Below, one piece after another: positions 34,983-43,859 of a DNA stretch of 64,000 bases; the first letter of the stretch is position 1, and each line of letters begins with the position of its first letter. The translations under genes were made by a program, and so were the position numbers. The notes under the pieces were generated by a model, which saw only the letters and a list, made by a program, of their open reading frames with translations, searched no databases and had not been told where the DNA came from. The stretch comes from Rummeliibacillus suwonensis (lineage in GTDB: Bacteria; Bacillota; Bacilli; Bacillales_A; Planococcaceae), in contig NZ_VCBL01000003.1 of NCBI RefSeq assembly GCF_007896435.1, forward strand, positions 96,144-160,143, read 5' to 3'.

Positions 34983-35978
34983 ATGACAAAAACACAAGAA
35001 AAAAATCTTAATGTATCAACATTGATGAATGAGCTAAAATATCAAAATAAAGAAATGCAAACAGTTATGCAAAAATTACAAAAGATCTCTTTGCAGTCCA
35101 AAATATTAGCATTAAATTCAGGGATCGAAGCGGCTAGAGCTGGAGAAGCAGGGCGAGGCTTTTCGGTAGTAGCAAAAGAGATTAATAAGTTTGCCGCAGC
35201 AAGTATGGATGCAAGTAAAGAAAGTGAAGAAATTATTAACTCTATTCAACAAAAGGCGAATGAAATCATTGCTGTCCGAACAGTAGATATTGCTTTTGAT
35301 ACGATCGATAAAATTGATCGTAATTTATTTGAAAGAAATTGTGATGTACAAGCATGGGCTACTTTTGATGCAGTCAAAAATGCTGTATTAGATCCAACAG
35401 CTGAAACGAAACAGGCTGCACAGGCTTTATTAAAAAATATATACGAAATTTATGAAGTATATTTTGAATTATTGGTTGTTGATTTGAATGGGAGTATTTT
35501 AGTGACTGCAAAAAATCAAAGCGAAGTTGGTAAGAGTATGGCGGATCGTGAATGGTTTAAAGAGACTGTTGCGAATAATGATGTATATGTAACAGATATG
35601 TATTATTCTGAAGTTGTCCAAGGATACACAATGGGCTACTCTTGTCCGATTCGCGATCAATTTGGCAATGTCATTGGTGTATTATCTACACGTTTCAACT
35701 GGGATTTTATCTACGATATTATTGATAATGTCAAAATTGATGAACATTCAAATTTATATTTGATCAATAAAGAAGGTATCGTGATCGCATCAAAAGATAG
35801 AGAAAATATTTTAAGTAAGAATTTGAACAATATGAAAGCCGTCAATCAGGTTATAAGTGGCGCGGATACCCGTGGGTATGTAATAGAGAATAACCAAATT
35901 TGTGCCTATTGCCTAACGAAAGGATACAATGCCTATAAGGGAAAAGGCTGGTCCGTTATTGTAGTTGAGTCTATATAA
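34983..35978 (+). CDS. Soluble chemoreceptor-like protein: MCP tip plus Cache
   Basis: 331 residues, no membrane segment. Residues about 15-100 are a shortened methyl-accepting signalling hairpin, with the tip [28 protein letters not shown] and only a few heptads each side. Residues about 115-325 form a Cache domain (LLVVDLNGSILVTAKNQSEVGKSM; DREWFKETVANNDVYVTDMYYSE; GNVIGVLSTRFNWDFI). The order is the reverse of a normal chemoreceptor (sensor last), and the sensor would be cytoplasmic. It may signal to CheA from the cytosol or act as a coupling partner of another receptor. ATG 34983 follows TAGGGGG. It is monocistronic. Confidence 0.85.
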   Translation: MTKTQEKNLNVSTLMNELKYQNKEMQTVMQKLQKISLQSKILALNSGIEAARAGEAGRGFSVVAKEINKFAAASMDASKESEEIINSIQQKANEIIAVRTVDIAFDTIDKIDRNLFERNCDVQAWATFDAVKNAVLDPTAETKQAAQALLKNIYEIYEVYFELLVVDLNGSILVTAKNQSEVGKSMADREWFKETVANNDVYVTDMYYSEVVQGYTMGYSCPIRDQFGNVIGVLSTRFNWDFIYDIIDNVKIDEHSNLYLINKEGIVIASKDRENILSKNLNNMKAVNQVISGADTRGYVIENNQICAYCLTKGYNAYKGKGWSVIVVESI

Positions 35979-36102
35979 TGGTTTATTTAACTTATTACCG
36001 AACCGACTTTCAGCAACCATTCTTGAAGAAAGAATTGAATCGTTTGTGGGATGAAATAAAGATTGGTGAAAAATTCGTATGAACCCCGGTTTAGTAGCAA
36101 AA

Positions 36103-36150
36103 ATAAAAAGCTCCATTTTGAAAAAGATTGATCAAAATGGAACTTTTTTA
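36103..36150 (+). terminator. Terminator after soluble chemoreceptor
   Basis: AAAAG-CTCCATTTTGA pairs with TCAAAATGGAA-CTTTTT around the loop at 36121-36131. Confidence 0.8.
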
Positions 36151-36159
36151 TTCCTCGTT

Positions 36160-36302
36160 CATCAGGTAATAGGAATTCTATATCAAGACTCCGGTAATAA
36201 GTGAGGATAGGTGTGGGATCAACTCTGCCTGTAAGCTCCGATTGATCCAACTAACACATAGTTGGGGTATAGAAAATCATCACTGTGTGAAGCTTTCCTT
36301 TA
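36160..36302. repeat. Type I folded repeat, copy H (decayed)
   Basis: GTGTGGGATCAACTCTGCCTGTAAGC, TCCGATTGATCCAACTAACAC and GTGTGAAGCTTTCC are recognisable; the rest has drifted. It abuts the 3' end of the pirin gene. Confidence 0.5.
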
Positions 36303-36309
36303 AGAAAGA

Positions 36310-37011
36310 TCAGTCGATTTTAGCCATTTCAATTACTAAGATATGTGCAGTGTCTTGTGATTTAATATGAATATCTTCTTCCTTGATTTCTAAGCCGTCG
36401 CGCGTTTCAAGTTCGATGTCATTGATGGTTGCTCGGCCTTCTATTTCAACGAGATATGCTTGTCTGCCTTCTGCCACTTCAAAGTCGATTTCCTTGCCTG
36501 CATCCAGTTCGAGGGCATAGAGATTTGCATCTTGGTTTATTTGAATAGGTGCAGTGCCTTTTTTATCTGAAACCATGTGAAGCCATTTATTCTTTCGTTC
36601 ATCCATTGTAAATAGGAATTCACCATAATGAGGCGTATGACCATATCGATCTGGTAAAATCCAGATTTGTAACATACGAAGTTCTTCCTCACCTCTATTA
36701 TGTTCACTATGGAAAACACCTGTACCCGCACTCATATATTGCACTTGACCGCGTGTGATTGTATGTTTGTTTCCCATACTATCTTGGTGTGTGAGTGCAC
36801 CCTTGACTACATAAGAGATGATTTCCATGTCACGGTGAGGGTGAAGGTCGAATCCAGTGTGTGGTGCGATTAAATCATCATTAATAACACGTAGTGCACC
36901 AAATTGGATGTTGTTTGGATTATAGTATTCAGCAAATGAAAAATGGAATGTACTATTTAACCAGCCTAGATGACTTGTTCCCATTTGTTTATGATCAACT
37001 TTTCTTAGCAT
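36310..37011 (-). CDS. Pirin family protein (YhhW-like quercetinase type)
   Basis: 233 residues, double cupin. The N-terminal cupin has the metal pattern HPHRDMEI (about 57-64) and GVFHSEHN (about 98-105), giving three His and a Glu. Homologues such as E. coli YhhW oxidise quercetin or related aromatic compounds; the physiological substrate is unknown. ATG 37011 follows GGGAGCAATTACG. A long palindrome resembling a MarR-type operator lies 30-60 bases upstream, so induction by quinones or aromatics is plausible. It is monocistronic. Confidence 0.88.
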   Translation of the reverse strand: MLRKVDHKQMGTSHLGWLNSTFHFSFAEYYNPNNIQFGALRVINDDLIAPHTGFDLHPHRDMEIISYVVKGALTHQDSMGNKHTITRGQVQYMSAGTGVFHSEHNRGEEELRMLQIWILPDRYGHTPHYGEFLFTMDERKNKWLHMVSDKKGTAPIQINQDANLYALELDAGKEIDFEVAEGRQAYLVEIEGRATINDIELETRDGLEIKEEDIHIKSQDTAHILVIEMAKID

Positions 37012-37035
37012 CGTAATTGCTCCCTTAAAATCAAT

Positions 37036-37069
37036 TTTAAAATTATCTCGAATTCAAGATAATTTTAAA
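37036..37069. promoter_or_regulatory. Long palindromic operator upstream of pirin
   Basis: A 34-base palindrome with a single mismatched pair: left arm TTTAAAATTATCT, centre GAATTC, right arm AGATAATTTTAAA. It resembles the ATCT-GAATTC-AGAT operator described for the MarR-type quinone sensor MhqR. It is strong as a protein-binding site; the regulator is not in the window. Confidence 0.65.
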
Positions 37070-37104
37070 GATAATCCTTTAATTAGTCAAATCTTTTGAA
37101 TTCA

Positions 37105-37146
37105 TAAAAAAGAAGCCTACAAGCAAGAACTTGCTTATAAGGCCTC
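37105..37146 (-). terminator. Terminator of the siderophore ATPase gene
   Basis: GCCT-CAAGCAAG ... CTTGCTT-AGGC stem; AAAAAAGAAG at 37105-37114 supplies the T-run on the minus strand. Confidence 0.75.
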
Positions 37147-37199
37147 CCTTTATCATTTTTCATAACAATTGGGGGGAGAACAATCTTTTCACTTTTACT

Positions 37200-37982
37200 T
37201 TAGATAAGATCGTATGTCATACACATTGGCTTATGCGTTCTAGGGTCTTTGTCAATATAGGCGTCTATATTAAAAACGGTTTTTAATACATCTGGACGGA
37301 TAACATCTTCACAATTTCCAGCCTTGATAATCTGACCATCTTTAAGAGCAATTAAGTAGTCCGCAAATCGAGCAGCTTGATTTAGATCATGAAGCACCAT
37401 AATGATAGTGCGATGTTGCTCCCTGTTTAGTTTTTGAAGCAATGTAAGCACTTCTAATTGATGTGCCATATCTAAATACGTAGTCGGCTCATCTAGGAAA
37501 ATGATTTCTGTTTCTTGAGCAAGCGCCATTGCAATCCATACACGTTGTCTTTGGCCACCTGATAGTGCATCGACGGGACGGTATTTATAATCGGTAGTGC
37601 CTGTAACCTCTAGGGCCCAGTCAATCACCTCATAGTCTTTCTTTGTCAATTTTCCAAGCCCTTTTTGATAAGGAAAACGTCCATAAGAAACCAATTCCCC
37701 AACAGTCAATCCATTAATGCTTTCCGGAGTTTGTGGAAGGATCGCCATTTTACGTGCGAGATCTTTTGTCTTTTGTTTAGCGATATCTGCACCATCTAAA
37801 ACAGTCGTACCAGATTGTTGACTAATGATTCGGGTCATTGTTTTGAGCAAAGTCGACTTACCACAGCCGTTTGAACCAATAATTGTCGTGATTTTTTGAT
37901 CAGGGATTTCGATATTTAAATTTTGCAAAATCAACTTTTCACCATAGCCAACGCTTAAGTCATCGGTATGTAGACGCACCAT
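37200..37982 (-). CDS. Siderophore/heme-type iron ABC ATPase
   Basis: 260 residues of the FecE/FhuC class: Walker A GSNGCGKST (about 36-44), signature LSGGQRQRVWIAMALAQ, Walker B IIFLDEPTTYLDMAHQ and H-loop LHDLNQ. It supplies ATP-driven iron-chelate uptake to a FecCD-type permease and binding protein, none of which is in the window. It is therefore a stand-alone ATPase that may serve several importers, like YusV in B. subtilis. ATG 37982 follows GGAGGTTTG. Fur-box sequences lie between it and the divergent reductase gene. Confidence 0.9.
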   Translation of the reverse strand: MVRLHTDDLSVGYGEKLILQNLNIEIPDQKITTIIGSNGCGKSTLLKTMTRIISQQSGTTVLDGADIAKQKTKDLARKMAILPQTPESINGLTVGELVSYGRFPYQKGLGKLTKKDYEVIDWALEVTGTTDYKYRPVDALSGGQRQRVWIAMALAQETEIIFLDEPTTYLDMAHQLEVLTLLQKLNREQHRTIIMVLHDLNQAARFADYLIALKDGQIIKAGNCEDVIRPDVLKTVFNIDAYIDKDPRTHKPMCMTYDLI

Positions 37983-38046
37983 TTATGAACAAACCTCCTA
38001 TTTGCAAAAAATTAACGATATAAATGAGAATAAATTTCAATCATAC

Positions 38047-38084
38047 TTGACAATAATCATAATTCAATTGATAATGATTGTCAA
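38047..38084. promoter_or_regulatory. Fur boxes in divergent promoter
   Basis: TGATAATGATTGTCA (38069-38083) matches the 7-1-7 Fur motif TGATAATNATTATCA with one mismatch. TGACAATAATCATAA (38048-38062) is a weaker second site. They serve the iron ABC ATPase on the left and the reductase on the right. Confidence 0.85.
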
Positions 38085-38126
38085 TAAGAGATAAAAATTT
38101 TGTATATAAACATGGGAGTGAAAAGG

Positions 38127-39182
38127 ATGGGTCAAATGGAGGAAATTTATGATGTTACAATTATCGGTGGAGGACCAGCAGGTTTATATTCAGCCTTTTA
38201 TAGTGGATTGAGAGGCATGAAAACAAAAATAATCGAATATCAACCAAACTTAGGTGGCAAACTTCATGTCTATCCGGAGAAAATGATTTGGGATGTAGGC
38301 GGGCATAAACCATTAGCTAGTGAACAGCTGATTGAGCAATTGATAGAACAAGGTCTAACATTTCAACCTACTGTTGTATTAGGTGAGAAGGTTGAAACTA
38401 TTACTCGAACCGAAGATGCACTTTTTAAACTGACAACTTTAAAGGGTGAGGAGCATTTTTCAAAAACGGTCATCGTTGCGGTAGGAAGTGGTATTTTAAA
38501 TCCACAAAAACTTGAAATCGAAGGCGCAGAAAGATTTGAAGTATCCAACCTGAATTATACGATCAAATCACTACAACGATTCAAAGACAAGGTTGTTTTG
38601 ATTTCAGGAGGTGGTAATTCCGCTGTTGATTGGGCAAATGAATTACAACAGGTCGCTAAAAAAGTTTATGTCAGTTATCGTAAAGAAAATTTACCGGCAC
38701 ATGAATCACAAGTGGAACAATTATTATCAAGTGATGCCATGATATTCTGCAATACATCTATTACAAAATTACTGGCTGATGATAGCCATAAAGATCTGAT
38801 AAAAACGGTAGAACTTACGAATAACAAAACAAAAGAGTCTATCAATATAGATGTCGATGCAGTGATTATTAGTCATGGTTTTGAACATGATTCTTCGTTA
38901 TTAAGTAATAGTGCAATCGACGTCCAACTTGTAGATGATTTTTACATTAAAGGAAATTCATTCGGAGAATCATCTGTTCCAGGTTTGTTTGCTGCTGGAG
39001 ATATTATGAGCTATGATGGCAAAGTGCATCTGATTGCAGGAGCATTTCAAGATGCTGTGAATGCGGTCAACAGAGCAAAAACTTATATTGAACCATCTGC
39101 TAATGCTTTTGGTATGGTATCCTCTCACAATGAAATATTCAAAGAACGCAATCGTGAAATTATTCAACATATGATGCATTAA
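38127..39182 (+). CDS. Ferredoxin-NADP reductase type 2 (YcgT/YumC-like)
   Basis: About 351 residues from ATG 38127 (GGGAG eight bases upstream; ATG 38136 also possible). It has a thioredoxin-reductase fold without a CxxC pair. The FAD motif is IIGGGPAGLYSAFYSGLRG near the N terminus, the NADPH motif SGGGNSAVDWANEL (about 165-178), and the second FAD motif GLFAAGDI. It passes electrons from NADPH to ferredoxin or flavodoxin. The Fur boxes in front fit a role in iron release or Fe-S supply, as for B. subtilis ycgT. It is monocistronic, with a terminator after it. Confidence 0.92.
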   Translation: MGQMEEIYDVTIIGGGPAGLYSAFYSGLRGMKTKIIEYQPNLGGKLHVYPEKMIWDVGGHKPLASEQLIEQLIEQGLTFQPTVVLGEKVETITRTEDALFKLTTLKGEEHFSKTVIVAVGSGILNPQKLEIEGAERFEVSNLNYTIKSLQRFKDKVVLISGGGNSAVDWANELQQVAKKVYVSYRKENLPAHESQVEQLLSSDAMIFCNTSITKLLADDSHKDLIKTVELTNNKTKESINIDVDAVIISHGFEHDSSLLSNSAIDVQLVDDFYIKGNSFGESSVPGLFAAGDIMSYDGKVHLIAGAFQDAVNAVNRAKTYIEPSANAFGMVSSHNEIFKERNREIIQHMMH

Positions 39183-39225
39183 TCAAAGTCTTTTACAATC
39201 CCAGTTTCATTTAAATGATCCAAAC

Positions 39226-39263
39226 ATCCTCTACATTCAACTTGAGTGTGGGGGATATTTTTC
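39226..39263 (+). terminator. Terminator of the reductase gene
   Basis: ATCCTCTACATTCA (39226-39239) pairs with TGAGTGTGGGGGAT (39243-39256) including G-T pairs, then ATTTTTC. Confidence 0.7.
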
Positions 39264-39372
39264 TTTGAAAGGGTTATCTTTCTCGCTTGATAAATATTTT
39301 TCTTTATCCTATCGAAAATGATAAAATAAACTGTATGTGAATTTTTAAGTCTTTTTCAAAAGGTGATTTCCT

Positions 39373-40641
39373 ATGAATCCAATATCATTCAAATGGTTGA
39401 AGTCCGAAACGATATGGGTATTGCTTATTGCGGTCTTCACAGCAATTAGTAGTGAAATTAAAATTATACCATTTAATGGAGAACATTTCCGTTTCGGTCT
39501 AGGAAGTATTACTTTTCTATTATTAGTCTTAATACGTGTACCTAAATCAGTCATTCGAACGGGCATAATAACAGGATTAACGGTCGTTTTTTTTCGTATA
39601 TTTTCAAACGTTTTTATATATAGCGGTACACTTTCTGATAGTTTTACAGAGCATTATCCTGCATTTTTGTTTTACTTCGTGTATGTTTGTTTATTTAAGT
39701 TATTAAAAGTTAAACAATTGATCGATCAACCTCTTAAATTAGGAATAATGGCGACCTTTATTGAGATCATCTCAAATAGTGCTGAACATATTGTTCGTTA
39801 TGTCATTTTACCTAATAACTATTTAGATTTTTCTGATTGGCTTTTAATCGTTATGGTTGCGATCCTAAGAAGTTTCTTTGTGGTAGGGATCTATAGCTCT
39901 ATTATACTATCTGAGCAACGTAAAAGCTTGAACCAACAACTGACTTTAAGCTCAGATTTATATGTCGAAACAGTGTATTTGCAAAAAATGATGAATCATA
40001 TTGAACAAATAATGGCAGCTAGTTACGATTTATATCGCACGTTAAAGAAACAACAATTACAAGAACAGAGTGTGAAGGCATTGCACATTTCCCAGGAAAT
40101 TCATGAGGTAAAGAAAGATGCGCAGAGGATCTTTTCAGGGTTATCGAATATAACAATGCCTAAGACAGAAGATGTATATTATTTGTCGAACATCGTTGAT
40201 TTTGTTATAACTGCAAATAGTAAATATAGTGAAATGCTAAATAAGCATATTGAGTTTAAAACCGACAATACGGTTGATTTTGCATTAACACAACAAATAC
40301 CTCTACTTGCAATTCTTAATAATATTACAGCCAATTCGATTGAGGCTATAGAAGAAAAAGGAAATATTAAGCTTGGGATTTTTGAGTATGGAGAGATGAT
40401 TCATTTTGTCATACAAGATACAGGAAAAGGTATAGCCGAAGATGATTTGGATGTTATTTTTGAACCGGGTTTTACAACAAAATATAACCAACAAGGTGTA
40501 GCTGCAACGGGGATCGGTTTATCTCATGTGCAAGAGATTGTTCAAATGCTAGACGGCCAAATTCATGTTGAATGTCCATCCATAGGAACTATTTTCCATA
40601 TCAAGATACCTCGCAAGAACATACAAAAAGGAGTGAAGTAA
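39373..40641 (+). CDS. glnK: Sensor histidine kinase, GlnK (YcbA) type
   Basis: 422 residues. Residues 1-185 hold about six membrane helices. A helical region carries the likely phosphorylated His244 (SQEIHEVKKDAQRIFSG). An HATPase domain follows: N box AILNNITANSIEAI, D box DTGKGIAEDD, F/G region FEPGFTTK and ATGIGLSHV. The partner response regulator starts three bases after the stop. In B. subtilis GlnK-GlnL senses glutamine and activates glutaminase and a glutamine transporter; here the gene directly downstream is a GltP-type symporter. The His-box with HEVKKD fits this subfamily. Confidence 0.85.
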   Translation: MNPISFKWLKSETIWVLLIAVFTAISSEIKIIPFNGEHFRFGLGSITFLLLVLIRVPKSVIRTGIITGLTVVFFRIFSNVFIYSGTLSDSFTEHYPAFLFYFVYVCLFKLLKVKQLIDQPLKLGIMATFIEIISNSAEHIVRYVILPNNYLDFSDWLLIVMVAILRSFFVVGIYSSIILSEQRKSLNQQLTLSSDLYVETVYLQKMMNHIEQIMAASYDLYRTLKKQQLQEQSVKALHISQEIHEVKKDAQRIFSGLSNITMPKTEDVYYLSNIVDFVITANSKYSEMLNKHIEFKTDNTVDFALTQQIPLLAILNNITANSIEAIEEKGNIKLGIFEYGEMIHFVIQDTGKGIAEDDLDVIFEPGFTTKYNQQGVAATGIGLSHVQEIVQMLDGQIHVECPSIGTIFHIKIPRKNIQKGVK

Positions 40642-40643
40642 AC

Positions 40644-41540
40644 TTGCGATACTTTATTGTAGATGATGATGCAGCGAGTCGACGTATGCTTAAACAGATC
40701 ATTCTAGAAGGGGATATGGGTGTAGTCATTGGAGAAGCTGATAGCGGCGTCAATGCATTGGAACCGATTGTATCGAGCGATCCAGATTTTGTGCTAATTG
40801 ATCTTCTGATGCCGAGTTTAGATGGTATCGAAACAATAGATCAGCTTCGTAATCAAGGATTTAAAGGAAACTTTATCATGATATCGCAAGTTGAAAATAA
40901 AGAAATGATCGGTGAAGCTTATGAAAAAGATATTGAATTTTTTATACACAAACCGATTAATCGCATTGAAGTACAAAGTGTGTTGAAAAAAACATCTGAA
41001 CGGCTTTTACTAAAAAAATCTCTTCTGACTATTCGAAAGTCTATATTACATTTTGAAGAAGAAACAAAAGAGGAATCTCATCGTACGATTAAGGATATGG
41101 TGTCATCCATCCTAAATGACATGGGTATTCTCGGAGAAGTAGGAAGTGACGATATCGTATCTATTATCGATTTCTTGTCTTCTAGCAAAGAAAAGACTAT
41201 TCAGATTCCGCCATTAAAAGATATTTATGAACAATTGGCTAGCCAAACGAAATTTAATAGTATAGAAATCATGAAAGAAAGTAAAGCGATTGAACAGCGT
41301 ATCCGTCGAACAATCTCTATAGCAATGAGTAATTTAGCAACGCTTGGAGCGGTGGATTATACAAATCCAGAATTTGAATACTATGCACCTCGTTATTTCG
41401 AATTTGCCGAAATACGAACGTTGATGAAAAATATTCAGGAAAATGAACCAGCACCTAGAAAAACCAAAATCAATGTGAAAAAGTTTTTACAAGTTTTATA
41501 TGTAGAAGCTAACGAAAAATTCAAACATTCATTAAAATAA
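40644..41540 (+). CDS. glnL: Response regulator, GlnL (YcbB) type
   Basis: 298 residues from TTG 40644 (GGAGTGAAG upstream; the frame runs back to 40572 in the kinase gene and is not used). The receiver domain has D8/D9, phosphorylation site D53 (VLIDLLMPSLDG) and K103 (HKPIN). The C-terminal half (about 150-298) is the YcbB DNA-binding domain (IEQRIRRTISIAMSNLATLG; NPEFEYYAPRYFEFAEIRTLM). It should bind upstream of the adjoining symporter gene, where a perfect tandem 10-bp repeat occurs at 41643-41662. It forms an operon with glnK. Confidence 0.88.
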   Translation: MRYFIVDDDAASRRMLKQIILEGDMGVVIGEADSGVNALEPIVSSDPDFVLIDLLMPSLDGIETIDQLRNQGFKGNFIMISQVENKEMIGEAYEKDIEFFIHKPINRIEVQSVLKKTSERLLLKKSLLTIRKSILHFEEETKEESHRTIKDMVSSILNDMGILGEVGSDDIVSIIDFLSSSKEKTIQIPPLKDIYEQLASQTKFNSIEIMKESKAIEQRIRRTISIAMSNLATLGAVDYTNPEFEYYAPRYFEFAEIRTLMKNIQENEPAPRKTKINVKKFLQVLYVEANEKFKHSLK

Positions 41541-41642
41541 GTAATAATATGTAAATATCAATCTCATTTCGGCATAATACTTATCTATTTAATAGAAAAG
41601 TTATATAAAAAATGATTTTTTTTGAATTTTTATATCATTTAA

Positions 41643-41662
41643 AATGTCGGATAATGTCGGAT
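41643..41662. promoter_or_regulatory. Tandem 10-bp direct repeat, candidate GlnL site
   Basis: AATGTCGGAT occurs twice with no gap, one helical turn apart, about 85-104 bases before the symporter start. This is a typical layout for a response regulator dimer on direct repeats. Confidence 0.6.
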
Positions 41663-41745
41663 TTTATAAGTTGCCCATATAATTAGGCTATGATTTTGCT
41701 TCTTGATATAGAAAGCAATCATATTTTGAAGGGGTGACTTATTTT

Positions 41746-43020
41746 ATGAAACAATTCAAATTAGGATTAGCTTGGCAAATTCTCATCGGGCTGATTCTTG
41801 GTGTAATAGTTGGAGCTATTTTCTACGGAAATGAAAGTGTGACAAAATATCTTCAACCTGTTGGCACAATCTTTATGAACATGATCAAAATGATTGTTGT
41901 ACCAATTATCATATCAACATTGATCGTTGGTGTAGCTGGTCAAGGGGATTTTAGACAGCTTGGTAAATTAGGTATTAAAACAATCGTTTATTTTGAAGTT
42001 ATTACGACATTTGCTATTGTCATTGGTATCGCAGCAGCAGATATTTTCCATCCTGGTGTTGGCGTAGATATGTCTCATTTAACAAAAGGTGATATTTCAA
42101 CTTATGTAGAGACAAGTAAAACAGTAAAAGAAGGTGGCGGCTTTGCTGAGACGATTATTAATGTCGTACCAACAAATATTGTACAAGCCATGTCAGATGG
42201 TAACATGCTTGCCATTATCTTTTTCTCCGTATTATTTGGTTTAGGTGTTGCGGCAATCGGTGAAAAAGGAAAACCAGTTTTAGCATTCTTCTCAGGCGTA
42301 GCAGAAGCTATGTTCTGGGTAACCAATACAATTATGAAATTCGCTCCATTCGGCGTATTCGCGTTAATTGCAGTAACTGTTTCAACATTTGGCGTAAAAT
42401 CATTGATTCCATTAGGAAAGTTAGCGATCCTTGTTTATTTAGCGATGATTTTATTTGTTGTCATTGTACTTGGAGTAGTTGCTAAAATTTGTGGTCTAAG
42501 TATTTTCCACATTATTCGCATTTTGAAAGATGAATTATTGTTAGCGTATTCAACTTCAAGTTCTGAATCTGTATTACCACGTATTATGATGAAGATGGAA
42601 AAATCCGGCGTTCCAAAAGATATCGTATCATTCGTTATTCCAACAGGTTATTCCTTTAACCTGGATGGTTCAACTTTATATCAATCGATCGCTGCATTAT
42701 TTATTGCCCAAATGTATGGTATAGACTTAACATTAGGTCAACAAATTACATTGGTTCTTACATTGATGGTAACTTCTAAGGGGATTGCAGGTGTTCCAGG
42801 CGTATCATTCGTTGTATTGCTATCCACTTTAACGGCTGTTAATATCCCACTCGAAGGGTTAGCCTTTATCCTAGGAATCGACCGTATCCTTGATATGGCT
42901 CGTACAGCTGTAAACGTAGTAGGTAATTCACTTGCTTCACTTGTTATGGCTAAATGGGAAGGCCGTCTTGATAAAGAAAAATACGACAATTATTTTGGAA
43001 ATGAAGAAAAATTAGCTTAA
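41746..43020 (+). CDS. gltP: Dicarboxylate/glutamate:cation symporter (DAACS)
   Basis: 424 residues from ATG 41746 (AAGGGGTGA upstream). The family re-entrant loop region is SFVIPTGYSFNLDGSTLYQSIAALFIAQ (about 300-327), the second hairpin is SKGIAGVPGVSFVVLLSTL (about 346-364), and GIDRILDMARTAVNVVGNS (about 383-401) carries the substrate-binding DxxRTxxN. It imports glutamate, aspartate or C4-dicarboxylates with protons or sodium. It lies next to glnK-glnL with a likely GlnL site in front; a terminator follows. Confidence 0.9.
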   Translation: MKQFKLGLAWQILIGLILGVIVGAIFYGNESVTKYLQPVGTIFMNMIKMIVVPIIISTLIVGVAGQGDFRQLGKLGIKTIVYFEVITTFAIVIGIAAADIFHPGVGVDMSHLTKGDISTYVETSKTVKEGGGFAETIINVVPTNIVQAMSDGNMLAIIFFSVLFGLGVAAIGEKGKPVLAFFSGVAEAMFWVTNTIMKFAPFGVFALIAVTVSTFGVKSLIPLGKLAILVYLAMILFVVIVLGVVAKICGLSIFHIIRILKDELLLAYSTSSSESVLPRIMMKMEKSGVPKDIVSFVIPTGYSFNLDGSTLYQSIAALFIAQMYGIDLTLGQQITLVLTLMVTSKGIAGVPGVSFVVLLSTLTAVNIPLEGLAFILGIDRILDMARTAVNVVGNSLASLVMAKWEGRLDKEKYDNYFGNEEKLA

Positions 43021-43032
43021 TGATAGATAATA

Positions 43033-43078
43033 GCTCTACTGATGTGAAGGTCCATTTCACATTAGTAGAGTTTTTTTG
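43033..43078 (+). terminator. Terminator of the symporter gene
   Basis: CTCTACT-ATGTGAA pairs with TTCACAT-AGTAGAG, then seven T. Confidence 0.9.
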
Positions 43079-43172
43079 TTTAAATCCATCTTAAACAGAG
43101 CAGCGATTAGACATCTTACTGACTTATTGAGATGATAATGTATAAGTAAAAAAGATGAATGGGGGTCAAGCG

Positions 43173-43859
43173 ATGGATAAAGTATTGATTGTTGAAGATG
43201 AATTTGCCATAAGCCAAGTGTTAAAGGCATATTTGCAAAAGGTACATTTTCAAACAGAGCAGGCATTCACGGGTACCGAAGCAATCGAAAAATTTCATGC
43301 TTGTAGTCCTAACATTGTTTTGTTAGATGTTATGTTGCCGGGCAAAAATGGATGGCAAATTTTAAAAGAGATTCGACAAGAGAGTAATTGTCCAGTCATT
43401 ATGCTTACTGCATTAGGTGATGTCAATTATAGATTAGAAGGGCTAAACGAAGGGGCTGACGACTATATTGCAAAACCGTTTGTAGCAGAGGAAGTCGTGG
43501 CGCGTGTTAAGGCTGTTCTTCGAAGAACACAAGGAGATACAGGGCCCAAACGTCAATTTGGCAGTCTAGAAATCAATCTACAATCCCATCAAGTGATGAT
43601 AGACGGTCATGAAATTGATTTAACGCCAAGAGATTTATCAGTTCTGATGTTTCTTGCAGAGCATCCTAATCATACATTTTCGCGAGATCAACTTATTGAT
43701 CAAGTCTGGGGATGGGAATATGATGGTAGTGACCGTGCTGTAGACTTAGCCATTAAACGGCTACGCAAGGCATTGAAGGATTGGCCTGCAACAGAAGGTG
43801 AAATCAAAACATTGCGTGGATTGGGGTATCAATTAAGTGTCAAATCATATCAATCATAA
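43173..43859 (+). CDS. OmpR-family response regulator
   Basis: 228 residues from ATG 43173 (TGGGGGT upstream). Receiver domain: E8/D9, phosphorylation D52 (LLDVMLPGKNG), K101 (AKPF). The winged-helix effector is at about 125-225 (DLTPRDLSVLMFLAEHPNHTFSRDQLIDQVWG; DRAVDLAIKRLRKAL). The following kinase gene overlaps by 23 bases. Its neighbours downstream are the PPIase/VTC/DUF4956/CotH genes, so it may control that operon, although a terminator separates them. Confidence 0.93.
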   Translation: MDKVLIVEDEFAISQVLKAYLQKVHFQTEQAFTGTEAIEKFHACSPNIVLLDVMLPGKNGWQILKEIRQESNCPVIMLTALGDVNYRLEGLNEGADDYIAKPFVAEEVVARVKAVLRRTQGDTGPKRQFGSLEINLQSHQVMIDGHEIDLTPRDLSVLMFLAEHPNHTFSRDQLIDQVWGWEYDGSDRAVDLAIKRLRKALKDWPATEGEIKTLRGLGYQLSVKSYQS

